A stretch of DNA of 9,449 nucleotides from JANYCG01 sp031386665 (GTDB taxonomy: Bacteria > Pseudomonadota > Gammaproteobacteria > Burkholderiales > Burkholderiaceae_C): NCBI GenBank assembly GCA_031386665.1, contig JANNCN010000036.1, positions 1-9,449 on the forward strand, written 5' to 3'. The notes below the pieces were generated by a model. It did no database searches and had not been told where the DNA came from. It saw only the letters and a list, made by a program, of their open reading frames with translations. Shown here in pieces: positions 1 through 6,902 of this stretch. Positions within the stretch are counted from its first letter, which is position 1, and every line of letters begins with the position of its first letter. A program made the translations under genes and the position numbers.

Positions 1-999
1 CACCAGCATGCCAATGCCCGCCAGCGCCAAGCACACCACATGCAGTGCCTTCGAGCCAAATTTGCGGGCGAGCGGCACCATCGCAAACGCCGCGATGCAA
101 GCAATGAAGTTGTAGAACGCGCCGATTTGACCCGTGATAAGGCCCGCGTCGCGAAACGCGGTGGTCGTGGACTCGGTGGTGCCAAACAGGGCGGACGAAA
201 CGGCGAGCGTGATGTACTGCCAGTAACAAAACAGGCCGTACCACTGGAACAACATCATCAGCGCCAACTGTTTCATCGTGGTGGGCATGTCGCGGATGGC
301 CGAGCCAATGTCTTTGAAAACCTGAGCGGTCGACAGCGGGTTGGCCAGGCAACGCGCGCACTCCTCGTCGCTCATGGGCACCTCAGGCGTGGTTTTAACC
401 GTCCACAGAATAGACGTGATCGACATCACCGCACCAATCAGAAAGGCCGTGATCGTGATGTAGGGAATGTTGCTGGCGTTCACCTGATCCTTGTTCATGC
501 CGAACCACAGCAGCAGTGTGGGCGTGAGGTAGGCCAGCGTTTGCGCCAGTCCCGTGAAGGCGCTTTGCGTGAGAAAGCCCGCGCTGTGTTGCTTTTTGTC
601 AAGGCGATCACTCACGAAGGCACGGTAGGGCTCCATGGCGACGTTGTTGGCCGCATCCAGTATCCACAAGATACTGGCTGCCATCCACAGCGTGGGGCTG
701 AATGGCATGATCAGCAGGCACAGGCTGCACAGCAGCGCACCAATCAAAAAGTACGGCGTGCGCCGCCCAAAGCGCGAGGTGGTGCGGTCGCTCATGGCGC
801 CGATAAAAGGTTGCACCAAAAGCCCAGTCATCGGCCCGGCCAGCCACAAAAGCGGCAGGCTGGCCTCGTCAGCGCCCAAGTAGTTGTAGATCGGGCTCAT
901 GTTGCTTTGCTGCAGGCCAAAGCTGAATTGAATGCCGAAAAAGCCGACGTTCATGTTCAAAATTTGCCAGAAGGAAAATCGCGGCAGGGTGGTGCTCAT
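1..999 (-). CDS. SLC45/GPH-type MFS sugar (sucrose/maltose) symporter, 3' end outside window
   Basis: This is an inner-membrane sugar:cation symporter, probably importing sucrose from the periplasm. I translated the minus strand by hand: 333 codons are open from the ATG at 997-999 to the window edge with no stop, so the C-terminus is missing (relatives have about 430-500 residues and 12 membrane segments). Hydrophobic segments alternate with short loops. Between the second and third segments lies the loop SDRTTSRFGRRTPYF (residues 70-84), carrying the RxGRR signature of SLC45 and plant sucrose transporters. The start is supported by a GGAG Shine-Dalgarno at 1005-1008, five bases upstream. The gene begins 20 bp after the amylosucrase stop, so the two are almost certainly co-transcribed. 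It corresponds in context to Xanthomonas suxC. Sucrose as substrate is inferred from the neighbours; maltose is the main alternative. Confidence 0.88.
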   Translation of the reverse strand, partial: MSTTLPRFSFWQILNMNVGFFGIQFSFGLQQSNMSPIYNYLGADEASLPLLWLAGPMTGLLVQPFIGAMSDRTTSRFGRRTPYFLIGALLCSLCLLIMPFSPTLWMAASILWILDAANNVAMEPYRAFVSDRLDKKQHSAGFLTQSAFTGLAQTLAYLTPTLLLWFGMNKDQVNASNIPYITITAFLIGAVMSITSILWTVKTTPEVPMSDEECARCLANPLSTAQVFKDIGSAIRDMPTTMKQLALMMLFQWYGLFCYWQYITLAVSSALFGTTESTTTAFRDAGLITGQIGAFYNFIACIAAFAMVPLARKFGSKALHVVCLALAGIGMLV

Positions 1000-1004
1000 A
1001 AGGT

Positions 1005-1008
1005 CTCC
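1005..1008 (-). promoter_or_regulatory. Ribosome binding site of the MFS symporter gene
   Basis: The minus strand reads GGAG, then five bases, then the ATG at 999. It lies in the 20-bp gap after the amylosucrase stop codon and fixes the symporter start. Confidence 0.7.
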
Positions 1009-1019
1009 AGCGGGTTGAT

Positions 1020-2900
1020 TCAGGTCTGGTGGGCAGGCAGAGGTAATGCATTGAGCCAGACCATCTGCCATGGTGCAAGCATCGTGTCACAGTCAATGGT
1101 TTGACCGCAAATAGAGTCGGTAAAGCTGGAACTCTGCTCAAAAATGGCAGGGACGCAATCAGCCAACGACCTTGAACGATCCGTGAAATTGGCAACTACA
1201 GTCAGCTTCTGTCCCCTGCGAAAAGCGAGGACTTTGGTGGTCTGCGATTCGATCAACACAGTGGCGGTGTCGGCTGCCAAATCTGGCAAGCTGCTGCGCA
1301 CTGAAATCAGGTGCTTCAAAACGCCCAGAGCGCGGGCGCTGCCGCCGTTGGGTGCATGGGCGGCATCCTTCAAGAAATCAGGGCGATGCAGTTGACGACC
1401 ATCGGCCCCGGGCGGCCAGGCTGACGAAGTCCGATTGTCATTGCCCTGCGCCAGCTCATCACCCATGAATATCAGCGGCGTGCCACCTATTGACAGGGCC
1501 AGACCGTACATCAGCTTGAACCGGGCAACGGCGTGTTTCAACTGTTGTGAGTTCTCTGCTGAGCTCAAGCCTACCAGCGCCGCCGTCATGCCATTGGTGC
1601 CATGAACCTGGCCATCCGCCCGCATCTGAAAACTCGCCCCAGTGGCGTAACTGCCAGGCGTTTGCCCTGCAAAAAAATTGGCAGCCCGTATGAGCCGAGC
1701 ATCGCCACCGTCGGGCTCGTGCTGAAGCTCGGGGCGAAGCACGTTCCAACCAATGTCGTCATGGCAGCGCACATACGTAAGCCACGCGCAGCCACCAGGC
1801 AAGCGTGGGGTCGCGCGCATGACGCGGCAGATCATGCCGGCATCTTGCTCGGCAAGGCTGAGCCAACTGGCCGTCATCAAGCTGCTGTTGTAGGCCAGGT
1901 GGCACTCTTTTCCCAGTGCCTCGCCTGAGCCGAAGTAAGGCGGCAGCTCATTGACCGGGACGATGGCCTCAGCTTTCAAAAGCACGCCGGGTGCCACAAT
2001 GTCCACCACAGACCGCAGGGCTTGCAGAATCAAGTGGCATTCAGGCTGGTTCATGCAATTGCTGCCCGCGCGCTTCCACAAAAATGCCGCGGAGTCGAGC
2101 CGAAAAATCTCGATCCCCTGGTTGGCCAGGTGCAACAGCGCCAGAGCAATGGCAGAAAAAACGCGTGGGTTGCTGTAATTCAGGTCCCACTGGTAGGGGT
2201 AAAAAGTCGTCCAGACCCAAGCTTGCAGACTTTCTTCAAACGTGAAGTTGCCCGGTGCGGTCTCAGGAAAGATTTGCCCCAGATGGGTGGCAAACTTCTC
2301 GGTGTCCTCGGCCTGATCAAAGACATGGAAAAAATTGCGGTACTCGCTCTGCCCGCTTTTGGCTGCCAGGGCCCAGGTGTGGTCGTCGGCCACGTGGTTC
2401 AGGATGAAGTCGGTGCACAGGCTGATGCCGTCCTGGCGCAAGGCGTTGGTGAGCGAACGCAATTCGTCCATCGTTCCCAAGGCGGGCTGCACCTCGTCAA
2501 AACTTGCAATGGCAAAGCCACCATCGTTCTCGCCCGCGCGAGCACGAAGGAAGGGCAGCAAGTGCAAGTAGGTGGTGCCTAGCGACTTCAAGTACGGGAT
2601 TCGATCTTCAACGCCCCTCAAAGTGCTAGCAAATCTGTCGGTGTAGGCGCTGTACGCAAGCGCTCGTTCTGTCGTGAACCAGCCCGGCTCTGCAACGCGA
2701 ACGCGATCCAGTGCGCAAAGATCAGCTGACCGTGCTGCGTACTGGCCCGCCAAGGCGTCACACAATTGTGTGAACCAGCCGTCGAAATCGTTGCATTCGC
2801 TATAAAGCTGATGCAACGTGTAACGCAAGCGGTCGCCATGCAAATCAAAGCGGCTTTGCAGCTCGCGGGGCAGGGTCTTTGGAGTCTTGCTTGAACTCAT
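1020..2900 (-). CDS. GH13_4 amylosucrase / sucrose hydrolase
   Basis: This is a cytoplasmic glucosidase-type enzyme that splits sucrose, releasing fructose and passing the glucosyl unit to a glucan or to water. No signal peptide is visible. The frame is open from a TTG at 2942, but I prefer the ATG at 2900 (626 aa, close to the roughly 630 aa of Neisseria polysaccharea amylosucrase) because the TTG sits in the T-tract of a terminator-like hairpin. In numbering from the TTG, the helical N-domain covers about 25-95 and the catalytic barrel follows. Visible catalytic residues are Asp283 (nucleophile, in FRLDSAAFLW), Glu325 (acid/base, in LKAEAIV) and His394-Asp395 (in RCHDDIGW), with His183 in DFILNH. 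Asp140 and Arg516 match the sucrose-pocket salt bridge. The arginines lining the acceptor channel of the Neisseria enzyme look substituted, so hydrolysis or short products are possible. It equals suxB by context. No clear Shine-Dalgarno precedes 2900. Confidence 0.93.
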   Translation of the reverse strand: MSSSKTPKTLPRELQSRFDLHGDRLRYTLHQLYSECNDFDGWFTQLCDALAGQYAARSADLCALDRVRVAEPGWFTTERALAYSAYTDRFASTLRGVEDRIPYLKSLGTTYLHLLPFLRARAGENDGGFAIASFDEVQPALGTMDELRSLTNALRQDGISLCTDFILNHVADDHTWALAAKSGQSEYRNFFHVFDQAEDTEKFATHLGQIFPETAPGNFTFEESLQAWVWTTFYPYQWDLNYSNPRVFSAIALALLHLANQGIEIFRLDSAAFLWKRAGSNCMNQPECHLILQALRSVVDIVAPGVLLKAEAIVPVNELPPYFGSGEALGKECHLAYNSSLMTASWLSLAEQDAGMICRVMRATPRLPGGCAWLTYVRCHDDIGWNVLRPELQHEPDGGDARLIRAANFFAGQTPGSYATGASFQMRADGQVHGTNGMTAALVGLSSAENSQQLKHAVARFKLMYGLALSIGGTPLIFMGDELAQGNDNRTSSAWPPGADGRQLHRPDFLKDAAHAPNGGSARALGVLKHLISVRSSLPDLAADTATVLIESQTTKVLAFRRGQKLTVVANFTDRSRSLADCVPAIFEQSSSFTDSICGQTIDCDTMLAPWQMVWLNALPLPAHQT

Positions 2901-2940
2901 CGCGCCAGAAAAAAATGGTGATTCAAAAATCGTTCTCAAC

Positions 2941-2975
2941 AAAAAATCCCGGCCAGCTCCGCAGAGCTGCCGGGC
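2941..2975 (-). terminator. Intrinsic terminator-like hairpin between receptor and amylosucrase genes
   Basis: Bases 2964-2974 and 2948-2959 pair into an 11-bp GC-rich stem with a four-base loop (2960-2963) and one bulged base (C2953). On the minus-strand transcript the stem is followed by A and then six U (2941-2946). This is a textbook Rho-independent terminator placed after the receptor stop and before the enzyme start. Since no convincing promoter is seen between it and the amylosucrase gene, partial read-through is likely. Confidence 0.75.
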
Positions 2976-3030
2976 AAACCCCTGGAAAATCTGAAACGAA
3001 ACGCTCGAATAGGCTTGTTGACAGCCGTAT

Positions 3031-3045
3031 CCAAGCGCTCCTTGG
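3031..3045 (-). other. Small inverted repeat after the receptor stop
   Basis: CCAAG (3031-3035) and CTTGG (3041-3045) are perfect complements around a five-base loop, 18 bp past the receptor stop. No T-tract follows on the minus strand. It could stabilise the 3' end of receptor mRNA, but five base pairs may be chance. Confidence 0.3.
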
Positions 3046-3062
3046 CGGTGTGCCTCTTGTTT

Positions 3063-5387
3063 TTAGAACGTGTACTTCAGACCCACCTTCACCGTGCGCC
3101 CATTGATCGAACGCGCCGCCATGCGGCCATCGTTTGACTCGGTGTAACCCAGTGTGTCAAACAGGTTGTTGACCGACGCATTCACGCTGAGATTTTTCAC
3201 CAGCTCGTAGCTACCAAAAAGATTGACAACCATGAAGCCAGGCAGTGTGGTTTTAGTGCCGGCAGTTGGGTTGGCATCTTTGGAATCGGTGTTGCCGATC
3301 AGGCTTGCACCGACAACGCCGCCCGCAAAGCTGTACGACGGTGACACCTGGAAAACCCACTGCGCTTGGCGGTTGGGTGTGGTGCCGATGTCTGCCACAT
3401 TGAGTGAATCAGTGATGCTGGCATTGGTCAAGGTGGCACCCCCCGCAACGCGCAGAGCACCCACGCTGTAGGCGGCTTCGAGCTCAATGCCTTTGGCATC
3501 GTAGGAGTTCGCCGTTACTTTCTGGGTGGTCGCGTCGTAGTTAGACTCTTTGGTCTTCGCATTGAACAAAGTCACAAAGGTGCTCACTGGGCCGGCACGC
3601 CATTTCAAACCAGCTTCAAGCTGCTTGACTTCGTTGATCGAAATGGGCGAGCTGCCGTCCAAGCGGTAGTTGTTGAACATGATCCTGTCCGCATTGAAGG
3701 CCGCGCCATCGCTGTAGCGAGCGAAAACCGCTGTGTTGGGGTTCATGCGGTAGTTGGCACCCAAGGAGAACGAGGTGTAGTTGACGCTGTAGTTGATGAA
3801 GCTGGTGTTGGCCGGGTTGAACACCTGGGCTGCCGCCTGATTGAAGGTGCCGCTGGCCACTTGGCGGTCAAAGCGTACGCTGCCGTCCAGGTTCAAACCG
3901 CCTTTTTCGTACGCAACTGCGAAATAGGGTGCTGTGGTTTGGTACTGCGCGTTGATGTCGCGAGTGCAGCAGCCGCCCCACTGGTCGGTTCCCTGGTTGA
4001 CCAAGCCGGGCGTGGCATTGGCGGTTTGCAAAAGCGCGGGGGACGAGCCGTTGGCTTCCATCAGGTACTGGTTGAAGTTCCATGTCAGCGCGACGTTTTG
4101 CCGCTGCATAAACAGGCCACCTGTCGCCACCAACCGGGCCTTGTCGGCCAGTTCGAACGTTTTCGAAACTTTCAGGTCATTGGCGGTGTTGCCCAGGTCG
4201 TCCAGAGCGGTGTTGAACACCACCGGGTTGAACGCCAGCCCGGTGTAGGCCTTGCCTTTGTTCGGTCCAGTGGCGTACACGAAATTGCCAGCTTTTGGAT
4301 CATCCGACGGAAAGATGCTGATGAAACGCCCGCTGTTGGAGGCTGTGCGGAATTTCTCGGTCAGAAGCCAGCCTCCTGGCAAATTGAACTCGCCTTCGAG
4401 GCTGAACGAGTCGCTCTTGACGCGAAGGCCGTCATTCACGTTGGAGAACACCGCGTTGCTGTTTTTGTCGATGCTCCTGTCTGCCACCCAGTAAGGCGAA
4501 TAGAAGCTGGCCGTGCGCGGGTTGATGCCTGCGTACTCGGAAATGTTGCCGTTGGTGATCTTCACCGGCACCGGCATGTTCATGGGTGACTTGTCGGACA
4601 GCTTGCTAAAGCCAATTCGCACGAAGCCATTGCTCAAGTTGTGGGTCAGGTTGGCGCTGAACTGACCGCCGTCTTCGGCGTTCACACCGGCGGGCCGGGC
4701 GCCTTCGCCATTGCGGTAAAAGCCCGCCATGTAAAAGCGGGTTGAGTTGTTGATCGCGCCACCGTATTCAAAATCATAGCGGGTCTGATCGAACCCAATG
4801 CCTTTGGTGATGCCAAGGCTGCCGCCCTGGGTTTCACCAGTTTTGCTGATGAAGTTGATGATGCCGCCCGGCGAGTTGGTGGCCAGAGTTGACGACGATC
4901 CGCCGCGCACGACTTCAAGCCGGTCCAGGCTGTAGTCGGTGCGCAAAAAGCTGTCTGGCGTGCCAAAGGCGATGTCGCCGAACAGCAAGACCGGCAAGCC
5001 GTCCTTTTGGAACTGCACGTAGCGTGCGCCACCCGCAGAGATGGGCAAGCCGCGCACTGTCAGGTTGGCATTGCCCTCGCCGCCCGAAGATTCAGAGCGC
5101 ACGCCAGGGATGGCGCGCAAAATTTCGGCGGCATTGGTGGGTGCGCTTTGCAGAATCTGATCGCCATCCAGCGTGCTGATTGAGACGCTTTGGCGCATCT
5201 TGGAGCCCGCCACCGCGGTGCCGGTCACGACGACTTGGTCGAGCTTGAGGCCATCTTGCGCAGCGGGCGCAGCAGTTTGCGCGGACGCAGTGCCGATTTG
5301 AGCCATTTGAATAACGGCGAGCGACACAGCGGTAAGGATCAGACGGGGCTGAAATTGACGGTGTTCTGAACGAAGATATTGAGCCAT
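3063..5387 (-). CDS. TonB-dependent outer-membrane receptor, probably for sucrose
   Basis: This 774-aa protein is a gated outer-membrane beta-barrel importer powered by TonB-ExbB-ExbD. An N-terminal signal peptide (basic head, hydrophobic core near 15-31) ends at ASA, with cleavage predicted after residue 36. A TonB-box-like QVVVTGTA follows at 51-58. The plug domain (about 60-180) shows ILRAIPGV, VRGLP at 111-115 and the typical LEVVRGGSSSTLATNSPGG with GIINFISK. The rest is aromatic-rich barrel strands ending in terminal Phe (KVGLKYTF), the outer-membrane assembly signal. The only two cysteines are adjacent (473-474). The ATG at 5385-5387 has an AGGA Shine-Dalgarno at 5392-5395. The sequence alone would allow a siderophore ligand; the sucrose assignment comes from the linked amylosucrase, symporter and LacI genes, matching Xanthomonas suxA. 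Promoter and operators lie upstream at 5470-5580. Confidence 0.92.
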   Translation of the reverse strand: MAQYLRSEHRQFQPRLILTAVSLAVIQMAQIGTASAQTAAPAAQDGLKLDQVVVTGTAVAGSKMRQSVSISTLDGDQILQSAPTNAAEILRAIPGVRSESSGGEGNANLTVRGLPISAGGARYVQFQKDGLPVLLFGDIAFGTPDSFLRTDYSLDRLEVVRGGSSSTLATNSPGGIINFISKTGETQGGSLGITKGIGFDQTRYDFEYGGAINNSTRFYMAGFYRNGEGARPAGVNAEDGGQFSANLTHNLSNGFVRIGFSKLSDKSPMNMPVPVKITNGNISEYAGINPRTASFYSPYWVADRSIDKNSNAVFSNVNDGLRVKSDSFSLEGEFNLPGGWLLTEKFRTASNSGRFISIFPSDDPKAGNFVYATGPNKGKAYTGLAFNPVVFNTALDDLGNTANDLKVSKTFELADKARLVATGGLFMQRQNVALTWNFNQYLMEANGSSPALLQTANATPGLVNQGTDQWGGCCTRDINAQYQTTAPYFAVAYEKGGLNLDGSVRFDRQVASGTFNQAAAQVFNPANTSFINYSVNYTSFSLGANYRMNPNTAVFARYSDGAAFNADRIMFNNYRLDGSSPISINEVKQLEAGLKWRAGPVSTFVTLFNAKTKESNYDATTQKVTANSYDAKGIELEAAYSVGALRVAGGATLTNASITDSLNVADIGTTPNRQAQWVFQVSPSYSFAGGVVGASLIGNTDSKDANPTAGTKTTLPGFMVVNLFGSYELVKNLSVNASVNNLFDTLGYTESNDGRMAARSINGRTVKVGLKYTF

Positions 5388-5472
5388 ATAGTCCTAATAG
5401 GTTGGTTGTCTCTTGTGGTTTAGCGCAACTGAGTCCGACATTTCGAAGTCAATGAACGACGTGGGCAAACAA

Positions 5473-5478
5473 ATGATA
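5473..5478 (-). promoter_or_regulatory. Candidate -10 hexamer of the receptor/amylosucrase operon
   Basis: On the minus strand this reads TATCAT, five of six matches to TATAAT. At a 17-bp spacing the -35 position reads ATGCAA (5496-5501), only three of six. That weak -35 lies inside the perfect operator palindrome, so a bound repressor would block RNA polymerase. A start near 5466 would leave a leader of roughly 80 nt. The hexamer is a sequence guess only. Confidence 0.4.
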
Positions 5479-5485
5479 ATGATTT

Positions 5486-5501
5486 ATGCAATCGATTGCA
5501 T
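5486..5501. promoter_or_regulatory. LacI-family operator, perfect 16-bp palindrome
   Basis: ATGCAATCGATTGCAT is an exact inverted repeat with the central CG step usual in LacI/GalR-family operators. It lies in the gap beside a divergent lacI-type gene, directly upstream of the candidate -10 of the receptor operon. It is the most likely binding site for the regulator at 5758-6870. Confidence 0.75.
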
Positions 5502-5561
5502 TTAGGGTTTTCCCGCCAAAGCACATTGATTTTTCCAAAAATTGGCGTAAATGAAACAAAA

Positions 5562-5577
5562 ATGCAATCGTTTTCAA
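5562..5577. promoter_or_regulatory. Second, degenerate operator copy
   Basis: ATGCAATCGTTTTCAA keeps the whole left half of the palindrome at 5486-5501 and five of eight bases of the right half. The two sites are 76 bp apart, about seven helical turns, which would suit looping or co-operative repression. It could also be the autoregulatory site of the LacI gene. Confidence 0.5.
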
Positions 5578-5631
5578 AATCGAGAATCACGCCTGACTAG
5601 CTACCAGCAGAAGGCTCGTAGCCATTGACCG

Positions 5632-5658
5632 CCCACGCAGACCGTGGGGAATTCCCAC
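5632..5658. promoter_or_regulatory. Cluster of competing GC-rich inverted repeats upstream of the LacI gene
   Basis: CCCACG (5632-5637) pairs with CGTGGG (5643-5648), and GTGGG (5644-5648) can instead pair with CCCAC (5654-5658). GGGAATTCCC (5647-5656) is a perfect 10-bp palindrome. A run of six T follows at 5660-5665. At DNA level this could be an operator overlapping the regulator's -35; at RNA level it would be an attenuator. The sequence does not decide between them. Confidence 0.4.
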
Positions 5659-5679
5659 ATTTTTTAACTCCCTCATAAT
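5652..5679 (+). promoter_or_regulatory. Candidate promoter of the LacI regulator
   Basis: TTCCCA (5652-5657) is four of six matches to the -35 consensus, and CATAAT (5674-5679) five of six to the -10, with a 16-bp spacer. Transcription would start near 5686. The -35 overlaps the GGGAATTCCC palindrome. Confidence 0.35.
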
Positions 5680-5757
5680 CTCTTGCATGAACCTGTCGGC
5701 GTGTGCAAAACGCGCCTGCCACCCCTTCCTGCCCTTGAATTCAATAGCAAGCCCTGA

Positions 5758-6870
5758 ATGACGCAAACGAAAAAGGCCACCGAACAACAAGTGGAGCCCC
5801 GCCCAGCAGACCTAAGCCCAGGCCCAGCCTTGAATCCAAGCGGTCGGCTTCAAATGGCCGACATCGCGCGGCTGGCGGGCGTCTCCACCTCTACCGTGTC
5901 GCGAGCGCTGAGCAAAAACCCGCTTGTCCACGACAGCACCCGTCGGCGCATTGAAGAGCTGGCTGCGTCGCTCAACTACTCGATCAACGTTGGCGCGCAA
6001 AGCTTGCGGCTCAAAGAAAACCGAACCGTCGCCCTGGTCGTGCCTTATGGCCGCGATGGTCGCCAGTCGCTTTCAGATCCCTTCTTTCTAGCGATGTTGG
6101 GCAGCATTGCCAACGCGTTAACTGACCACGGCATGCAGATGCTGCTGTCGCGTGTGGATGAAGACCAACTTGACTCGGTGTCTCAAATTTTTGCCTCCAA
6201 CCGCGCGGTGGGCGTGATCATTGTGGGCCAATGGCACAACCACCAGTTACTCAACCAATTGGCAGTGCGCAACCTGCCCGTGGTGGTGTGGGGCGCACAA
6301 CTTGCCAATCAGCTTTACCGCAGTGTCGGCAGCGACAACCTCTCTGGCGGATTCCAGGCGACCAACCACCTGATTGAAACGGGCCGGCGGCGCATCGCCT
6401 TTTTTGGCGACATCGCCCTGCCAGAGGTAGCGCAGCGCCACGAGGGCTACCTGAACGCGCACACGCAGGCGGGTTTGCGGGCCGTGCCCGCGTTGACCGT
6501 GTCGATGCCTTTTGTCGCCAGTCAGGCGCAGGTCGCAGTGGCAGATTTTTTGGACTGCAAAAAAGTACAGTTTGACGCCATCTTCGCGGCCAGCGATGTG
6601 CTGGCGATGACAGCAATCAGCGCTTTAGGCAAACGCGCCCGCCGTGTGCCACAGGATATTGCGGTGGTGGGCTACGACGACATCGAGCTTGCCGCCCATC
6701 TGCACCCCACTTTAACCACCGTGCGCCAGTCCGTTGAATTGGCCGGTGAGGCGCTGGTCAGCACACTCATGAAGCTGTTGGCTGGTGAGGCGGCCAGCTC
6801 GGTCAACCTGCCCACCTTGCTGCAAGTCAGAGAATCCACCCTTGGGTATAAAAATGAACCTGCAGGTTAA
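5758..6870 (+). CDS. LacI/GalR-family transcriptional regulator of the sucrose locus
   Basis: This 370-aa protein is a DNA-binding repressor with a sugar-sensing domain. After a 30-residue Pro-rich extension, the helix-turn-helix lies at about 31-52 (MADIARLAGVSTSTVSRAL), followed by SLNYSINVGAQSLRL, which forms the hinge helix. Residues 90-365 are a periplasmic-binding-protein-like effector domain, with the typical VVGYDDIELA and HPTLTTVRQ segments near 303-324. The length is slightly above the family's usual 330-345 because of the N-terminal extension. The ATG at 5758 has no good Shine-Dalgarno; an internal ATG at 5854 would remove the extension but leave the helix-turn-helix with almost no N-terminal support. 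The ATG overlaps the stop of a 24-codon frame as ATGA. It is divergent from the receptor operon and by context equals Xanthomonas suxR. The inducer is inferred to be sucrose or a related sugar. Confidence 0.93.
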   Translation: MTQTKKATEQQVEPRPADLSPGPALNPSGRLQMADIARLAGVSTSTVSRALSKNPLVHDSTRRRIEELAASLNYSINVGAQSLRLKENRTVALVVPYGRDGRQSLSDPFFLAMLGSIANALTDHGMQMLLSRVDEDQLDSVSQIFASNRAVGVIIVGQWHNHQLLNQLAVRNLPVVVWGAQLANQLYRSVGSDNLSGGFQATNHLIETGRRRIAFFGDIALPEVAQRHEGYLNAHTQAGLRAVPALTVSMPFVASQAQVAVADFLDCKKVQFDAIFAASDVLAMTAISALGKRARRVPQDIAVVGYDDIELAAHLHPTLTTVRQSVELAGEALVSTLMKLLAGEAASSVNLPTLLQVRESTLGYKNEPAG

Positions 6871-6871
6871 T

Positions 6872-6902
6872 TTTTGGTTTTGGAAAGCCCAAAACGCCAA
6901 AA
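6872..6902. terminator. Symmetric hairpin between convergent LacI and rluC genes
   Basis: TTTTGGTTTTGG (6872-6883) pairs with CCAAAA (6889-6894) and CCAAAA (6897-6902), leaving a CG bulge at 6895-6896 and the loop 6884-6888. It starts two bases after the LacI stop codon. The stem is mostly A-T and no clear U-run follows on either strand, so it is a weak candidate for a shared terminator. Confidence 0.35.

Larger units (their letters stand above)
5388..5757. promoter_or_regulatory. Divergent control region between receptor and LacI genes
   Basis: These 370 bp carry no convincing protein gene apart from a possible 24-codon leader (5687-5761). They contain the receptor ribosome binding site (TCCT on the plus strand, 5392-5395), two LacI-type operator candidates, a Fur-like half site, a GC-rich inverted-repeat cluster (5632-5658) and promoter-like hexamers for both directions. 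The part from 5465 to 5580 is clearly more AT-rich than the flanking genes, as expected of a promoter. Confidence 0.75.

Noticed and set aside
40..1104. A 354-codon open frame on the plus strand
   Set aside because: It lies antisense to the symporter, whose translation is clearly a membrane protein with a family motif. The plus-strand product is Arg/Gln/Gly-rich, has no motif and runs on into the amylosucrase gene.
2022..2582. A 186-codon plus-strand frame
   Set aside because: It is antisense to the amylosucrase catalytic core and shows no recognisable domain.
2901..2942. TTG at 2942 as amylosucrase start, with TTGAGA (2934-2939) as a -35
   Set aside because: The TTG lies in the terminator U-tract and the extra 14 residues have no family counterpart. 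The -35-like hexamer has no acceptable -10 and would start transcription at or after the ATG.
3017..3022. A perfect TTGACA on the plus strand
   Set aside because: No -10 follows at a suitable distance and there is no plus-strand gene downstream for it to serve.
3861..4589. A 242-codon plus-strand frame
   Set aside because: It is antisense to the receptor barrel, with composition typical of a shadow frame.
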